Shown piece after piece: positions 60,301 to 64,000 of a stretch of DNA of 64,000 nt. The stretch's first letter is position 1, and every line of letters starts with the position of its first letter. Origin of the DNA: Rhodanobacter sp. PCA2 (lineage in GTDB: Bacteria; Pseudomonadota; Gammaproteobacteria; Xanthomonadales; Rhodanobacteraceae); contig NZ_NJIC01000033.1 in the NCBI RefSeq assembly GCF_013620825.1, positions 90,199 to 154,198 of the forward strand. The letters are read 5' to 3'. The position numbers and the translations under genes were made by a program. A model generated the notes under the pieces. That model did not search any database. It saw only the letters and a list, made by a program, of their open reading frames with translations, and was not told the DNA's origin.

Positions 60301-60628
60301 TGTCGCTGAAGCCCACGCTGACGCTGCCGTCTTCCTGCAGCACCACCGGGCGACGGATCAGCGCGGGGTACTCCTTCAGCAGCAGGGTCCACTCCGGATC
60401 GGTGCCGGGGTTCTTGCGCTGGGGCAGCAGGTTGCGCCAGGTGGTGGAGGACTTGTTGACCAGTGCCTCCCAGCCGCCCAGCTGCTGCGCCCAGGCCTTC
60501 AGCGTGGCGGCCGGCACCGGCTCGGCGCGGTAGTCCACGAACGCGTACGGCACGGCGAAGCGGTCCAGCCAGTTGCGCGCCTTGCGGCAGGTGTCGCAGG
60601 TGGGCAGGCCGTAGATCGTCGCGCTCAT
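60272..60628 (-). CDS. ArsC/Spx-family (YffB-like) reductase
   Basis: A 118-residue thioredoxin-like protein of the ArsC/Spx family with CDTC at residues 11-14 ([14 protein letters not shown]), [10 protein letters not shown] near 58-67 and IRRPVVLQ near 90. Similar to E. coli YffB, whose gene (yffB/yfgD) is next to dapE; a glutathione-dependent reductase role is suggested but the substrate is unknown. It overlaps dapD by 4 nt (ATGA), so it is part of the dap transcript. Confidence 0.92.
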   Translation of the reverse strand: MSATIYGLPTCDTCRKARNWLDRFAVPYAFVDYRAEPVPAATLKAWAQQLGGWEALVNKSSTTWRNLLPQRKNPGTDPEWTLLLKEYPALIRRPVVLQEDGSVSVGFSDNGFKKLFGR

Positions 60629-61452
60629 TCGCCGCTCCGCAGCAGCTCGTTGATCGAGGTCTTGGAGCGCGTCTTCTCGTCCACCTGCTTCACGATCACC
60701 GCCGCGTAGAGACTGTGCGAGCCGTCCTTCGCGGGCAGGCTGCCGGCCACCACCACGCTGCCGGCGGGGATGCGTCCGTAGCTCACCTCGCCGGTGGCGC
60801 GGTTGTAGATGCGCGTGGACTGGCCGAGGAACACGCCCATGCCGATCACGCTGCCCTGCTCCACCACCACGCCCTCGACCACTTCCGAGCGCGCGCCGAT
60901 GAAGCAGTGGTCCCCGATGATCGTGGGATTCGCCTGCAGCGGCTCCAGCACGCCGCCGATGCCCACGCCGCCGGAAAGGTGCACGCCCGCGCCGATCTGC
61001 GCGCAGGAGCCCACGGTGGCCCAGGTATCGACCATGGTGCCGGCGCCCACGTACGCACCGATGTTGACGTAGCTGGGCATCAGCACCGCGTCCTTCGCGA
61101 TGTGCGCGCCGCGGCGCACCAGCGCGCCGGGCACCACGCGCGCGCCCAGGCCCTGCAGCTCGGCGTCGTTGCCGTGGGCGAAGCGCAGCGGCACCTTGTC
61201 GAAGGCCAGTGCGGAGCCGCCGTCGACCACGCGGTTGCCGTTGATGCGGAAGTACAGCAGCACCGCCTTCTTCAGCCACTGGTTGACCTTCCAGCCGCCC
61301 TGCCCGTCCGGCTCGGCCACGCGGCGCTCGCCGGACTCCAGCAGGTCCAGCACCTGGTTCAACGCGGGGCGCAGGTGGGTCTCGACCTCGGCATGGGTCA
61401 GCTCGTTGCGGCGTTCGAAGGCGTCGTCGATCAGGGACTCGATGCTTTGCAT
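60625..61452 (-). CDS. dapD: Tetrahydrodipicolinate N-succinyltransferase
   Basis: A 275-residue left-handed beta-helix acyltransferase. It has hexapeptide repeats such as [30 protein letters not shown] and [29 protein letters not shown], and the end segment [12 protein letters not shown]. It transfers succinyl from succinyl-CoA to tetrahydrodipicolinate in the lysine/DAP pathway. First gene of the dapD-arsC-VIT-dapE run. A 10-bp palindrome TGGACGTCCA lies 6 nt upstream of the ATG, with no evident ribosome site. Confidence 0.96.
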   Translation of the reverse strand: MQSIESLIDDAFERRNELTHAEVETHLRPALNQVLDLLESGERRVAEPDGQGGWKVNQWLKKAVLLYFRINGNRVVDGGSALAFDKVPLRFAHGNDAELQGLGARVVPGALVRRGAHIAKDAVLMPSYVNIGAYVGAGTMVDTWATVGSCAQIGAGVHLSGGVGIGGVLEPLQANPTIIGDHCFIGARSEVVEGVVVEQGSVIGMGVFLGQSTRIYNRATGEVSYGRIPAGSVVVAGSLPAKDGSHSLYAAVIVKQVDEKTRSKTSINELLRSGE

Positions 61453-61458
61453 GGCGAA

Positions 61459-61468
61459 TGGACGTCCA
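61459..61468. promoter_or_regulatory. Palindrome TGGACGTCCA upstream of dapD
   Basis: A perfect 10-bp palindrome 6 nt before the dapD start, inside a 15-mer (61457-61471) identical to 6716-6730 in front of the aroG leader peptide. It could be an operator; the regulator is unknown and chance sharing is not excluded. The GACGTC core is reminiscent of, but not the same as, the MetJ box. Confidence 0.35.
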
Positions 61469-61547
61469 AATAAGTCGGGGAAACCCCGCCATTGTGCCCG
61501 CCCGCGCCGCGCGGGGAAACCGTCCGTCCCCGCATGCCGCCGCGCGA

Positions 61548-62015
61548 TCACGCCAGCGTCAGCAGAATGGGCACGGCGACGCCGGCGAGGAACACCGCGA
61601 CCAGCCGCCCCACGCGGCGCGAATGTCGCCACGCCATGTACAGGCCGGTGAGCGTGGACACGGTCAGCGACAGCGCGACCAGCGCGGTGAACACCTTCAG
61701 CGGCAGCGGGTTCCTTTTCGGCGTGGCCGGTGCCGGCGCAGGGGTTGGCGCCGCAGCCACGCCCGGCGCCGCCGCGGGGTTCGCGGCCGGGCGCGGCTTG
61801 CGCACCGGCAGGTCCGGGGTCTGCTTCTTGTGCAGTTGCGCCGCCACCGCCAGCCAGCGCGGCGGCGCGTAGCTGCTGCCGCGCGTGGTCTCGTGCAGGC
61901 TGAAGGTTTGCAGGCCGCCGGTGATCGCGAAGAACAGCAGCGCCGGCGCGGTGAACACGCCGAGGTAGAGATGCAGCTGGCGACAGGCCTTGAGGAAGCG
62001 ATGGTTCAATGGCAT
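61548..62015 (-). CDS. PepSY-type membrane protein, Fur-controlled
   Basis: A 155-residue inner-membrane protein: an N-terminal helix with [29 protein letters not shown] typical of PepSY-associated TM proteins, an Ala/Pro-rich loop (about 65-100), and two more helices (about 105-128 and 135-153). PepSY-TM proteins in related bacteria serve in iron uptake, for example ferric-siderophore reduction. A strong Fur box (62034-62048) sits 19 nt upstream of the ATG. No receptor gene is beside it in the window. Confidence 0.85.
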   Translation of the reverse strand: MPLNHRFLKACRQLHLYLGVFTAPALLFFAITGGLQTFSLHETTRGSSYAPPRWLAVAAQLHKKQTPDLPVRKPRPAANPAAAPGVAAAPTPAPAPATPKRNPLPLKVFTALVALSLTVSTLTGLYMAWRHSRRVGRLVAVFLAGVAVPILLTLA

Positions 62016-62033
62016 GGAAGGAACGTCTGCGAA

Positions 62034-62048
62034 TGATAATCTCTATCA
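62034..62048. promoter_or_regulatory. Fur box
   Basis: TGATAATCTCTATCA matches the 15-bp 7-1-7 Fur consensus TGATAATCATTATCA at 13 of 15 positions, in an AT-rich island unlike its surroundings. It lies directly upstream of the PepSY-type gene, so iron should repress that gene. Confidence 0.85.
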
Positions 62049-62105
62049 TTTAAACAGATGTGGCCGGGGCCGGGAAGCGTGCTGCGCCCAGCCAGCCGCT
62101 GCCGC

Positions 62106-64000
62106 CTAGCCCCGCTCCGGTGCCGCGTCCAGCCGCTGGTGCAGCGCCTGCAGCAGGCGTCGCTGCTGCGCGCCGGTGAGCGGCGCGTCGTGGCGGTCGC
62201 TGAGTTCGAAGAAGTCCTCCACCCGCTCGCCGAAGGTGGCGATGCGGGCGTCGTGCACGCGGGCGTCGCAGGCCACCAGGATCTGCGCCACCGCGGCCAG
62301 CAGGCCCGGGCGGTCGCTGCAGGTCAGCGCCATGCGCGTGCGCCCGTCGACCCGGGTGAAGTCGATGCGCGGCGGCATCTGGAAATGCTTCAGCTGGCGC
62401 GACATGTTGCGGCGTGGCGGCAGGATCTGCCCGCCCTGCGCGAGCCCGCGCTGCATGCGCTGGCGCAGCTCTTCCGCACGCAGCGCGCTGGCCGGCTGCT
62501 GACCATCCGTCTCCAGCAGCAGGAAGGTGTCCATCGCCATGCCGGCGGTGGATACCAGGATGCGCGCCTCGACCACCGAGAAGTGCAGCCGGTCCAGCAT
62601 CGCGGTGACGCTGGCGAACAAGCCGTCGCGGTCGGGCGTGCAGACGAACAGCTCGGTGCTGCCGCGCACCGACAGCGGATGCACGGCGACCAGCGGCCAC
62701 GCGCCGTCCGCGCGCAGGATCGCCGTGGTCTGCCACGCGATCTGCTCGGGCCGATGGCGCAGGAAGCTGGATTCGGGGAACGCGTTCCACGCCTGCTCCA
62801 CCGCCGCCGCGTCGATACCCTCGGCGCGCAGCAGCGCCAGCGCCTCCGCGCGGCACTCCTGCAGCCGCGCCGTGGCGTCGTGCGCGGGCTGCGTGTCGCT
62901 GCGCAGCGCGTGGCGGGTGGCCGCGTGGAGGTCGGCCAGCAGGCGGTCCTTCCAGCCGTTCCACAGCTTGGGGCTGGTGCCGATGATGTCGGCCACGGTG
63001 AGCAGGTAGAGCTGGCCCAGCCGCTCGCGGTCGCCGACCACGTCGGCGAAGCGCTGCACCACCTCGGGATCGGTGATGTCCTGGCGCTGCGCGGTGGTGC
63101 TCATCAGCAGATGCCAGCGCACCAGCCACGCCACGCGTTCCGCGTCGGCCGCGGGCAGCGCCAGCTTCGTGCAGAACGCGCGCGCGTCGCTCTCGCCCAG
63201 TACCGAGTGGTCGCCGCCGCGGCCCTTGGCGACGTCGTGGAACAGGCCGGCCAGCAGCATCAGCTCGGGCTTGTCCAGCGCGGGCCAGATCGTGGAGGCG
63301 AGCGGGAATTCCGCTTCCGCGGCAGGGTCGGCGAAGAACGCCATCTGGCGCAGCACGCGCAGCGTGTGTTCGTCCACCGTGTAGACGTGGAACAGGTCGT
63401 ACTGCATGCGGCCGAACACCTGGCCGAACGCCGGCATGATCGCGGCGAGCAGGCCGTGCCGGTTCATCCGCCACAGCGCGTCCACCGCGGGCGCACCCCG
63501 CCGCAGCAGGCGCAGGAAGGCGGCCAGCACCGTGGGATCGTCGGCCAGCTTGCCGTCGTGCTGGGCGGTGGCCTGGTGGATGCGCCGCATGGTGTCCGCG
63601 CTGAAACCCTTCAGGCCCTGCTCGTCCAGCCGCGCGATGAAGATCTCCACCAGCGCCGCCGGCCGCCGCACGAACAGCTGCGGATCGCGCGCCGACAGGC
63701 GGGTGCCGTGGCGGACGAAATCCTCGCCCACCGGCTGCGCCTCGCCGGGCGGTTCCAGCAGTTCCACGAAGCGCTCGGCGATCTGCACGCCCAGCCGCTC
63801 GACCTGGCTGGCCGCGCGGTAATAGCCCTGCATGAACTGCTCGACGCCGAGGTTCTTCTCGTGCTCGTCCTCGAAGCCCAGCCGCACCGCCAGCGCGCGC
63901 TGGTAGTCGAACAGCAGCCGTTCCTCCGGCCGCCCGGCCTCCAGGTGCAAGGCCCAGCGGTAGCGGCGCAGCGTGGCCTCGGCCTCGCACAGGCTGGCGC
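62106..64000 (-). CDS. glnD: PII uridylyltransferase/uridylyl-removing enzyme, C-terminal part
   Basis: The reading frame runs off the right edge of the window, so the gene's start is not seen. The 631 visible codons hold the end of the nucleotidyltransferase region (DYQRALAVRLGF), the middle linker with HD domain (LLAGLFHDVAKGRGGDHSVLGE), and two C-terminal ACT domains (ELFVCTPDRDGLFASVTAMLD; MALTCSDRPGLLAAVAQIL). GlnD modifies and demodifies the PII protein in response to glutamine. An apparent start at 63950 is an internal TTG and not real, since the frame continues upstream with conserved residues. Confidence 0.95.
   Translation of the reverse strand, partial: ASLCEAEATLRRYRWALHLEAGRPEERLLFDYQRALAVRLGFEDEHEKNLGVEQFMQGYYRAASQVERLGVQIAERFVELLEPPGEAQPVGEDFVRHGTRLSARDPQLFVRRPAALVEIFIARLDEQGLKGFSADTMRRIHQATAQHDGKLADDPTVLAAFLRLLRRGAPAVDALWRMNRHGLLAAIMPAFGQVFGRMQYDLFHVYTVDEHTLRVLRQMAFFADPAAEAEFPLASTIWPALDKPELMLLAGLFHDVAKGRGGDHSVLGESDARAFCTKLALPAADAERVAWLVRWHLLMSTTAQRQDITDPEVVQRFADVVGDRERLGQLYLLTVADIIGTSPKLWNGWKDRLLADLHAATRHALRSDTQPAHDATARLQECRAEALALLRAEGIDAAAVEQAWNAFPESSFLRHRPEQIAWQTTAILRADGAWPLVAVHPLSVRGSTELFVCTPDRDGLFASVTAMLDRLHFSVVEARILVSTAGMAMDTFLLLETDGQQPASALRAEELRQRMQRGLAQGGQILPPRRNMSRQLKHFQMPPRIDFTRVDGRTRMALTCSDRPGLLAAVAQILVACDARVHDARIATFGERVEDFFELSDRHDAPLTGAQQRRLLQALHQRLDAAPERG

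Noticed and set aside
63948..63950. Apparent glnD start at 63950
   Set aside because: It is an internal TTG; conserved GlnD sequence continues to the window edge, so the gene is simply cut.

Overview
The window is a dense, very GC-rich chromosomal segment with almost no non-coding space. Family content and gene order (GNAT-minC-minD-minE; glnD next to dapD-arsC-like-dapE; YajQ; RlmKL; ParC; Bpt) suggest a gammaproteobacterium of the Lysobacterales (Xanthomonadales), most likely Rhodanobacteraceae. The placement is an inference. I see no rRNA, tRNA, insertion sequence, prophage or CRISPR array, so this looks like core chromosome carrying a few accessory pieces.

Layout. 1-10.4 kb: lipoprotein (cut by the left edge), rhomboid protease, PhzF-like protein, YaiI/UPF0178, BaiN-type flavoprotein, yajQ, a run of palindromes, then aroG-GNAT-DUF1345 transcribed leftward from an apparent aromatic-amino-acid attenuator (leader peptide, antiterminator, terminator), a membrane diguanylate cyclase, a NERD-helicase and an exported FKBP prolyl isomerase. 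10.4-15.7 kb: a three-gene leftward group (borosin-type peptide N-methyltransferase, small precursor-like peptide, TPR-GGDEF protein) and a divergent exported serine carboxypeptidase. This is the most interesting part: it looks like a split borosin RiPP locus. 15.8-26.4 kb: RlmKL, AmpD-like amidase, TesB, Bpt, a glutamate-synthase-like flavoprotein, PurT and an exported transglutaminase-like protein.

26.4-39.4 kb: copper/cytochrome oxidase assembly genes (SCO1, PCuAC, CtaG), a GldA/F/G-like ABC exporter, a large anchored SRPBCC protein, a NarL-type two-component pair and the min cell-division operon. 39.5-49.9 kb: HExxH protein, GT9 glycosyltransferase, DUF885 metallopeptidase-like protein, DUF2235 hydrolase, then a fluoride riboswitch controlling crcB with DUF190 and a cyclopropane-synthase-like methyltransferase coupled downstream; a DUF6445 protein and parC.

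49.9-64 kb: a two-piece lipoate ligase, two coupled NUDIX hydrolases, a phosphodiester-glycosidase-like lipoprotein coupled to a penicillin-acylase-family hydrolase, a beta-CASP nuclease, the lysine/diaminopimelate group dapD - arsC-like - ferritin/VIT transporter - dapE, a PepSY-type membrane protein behind a strong Fur box, and the 3' part of glnD.

Many neighbouring genes overlap by 4 nt (ATGA, GTGA or TTGA), which points to translational coupling. Several intergenic gaps hold repeat elements with inverted-repeat structure. All family assignments are from reading the protein sequence; no database search was run.
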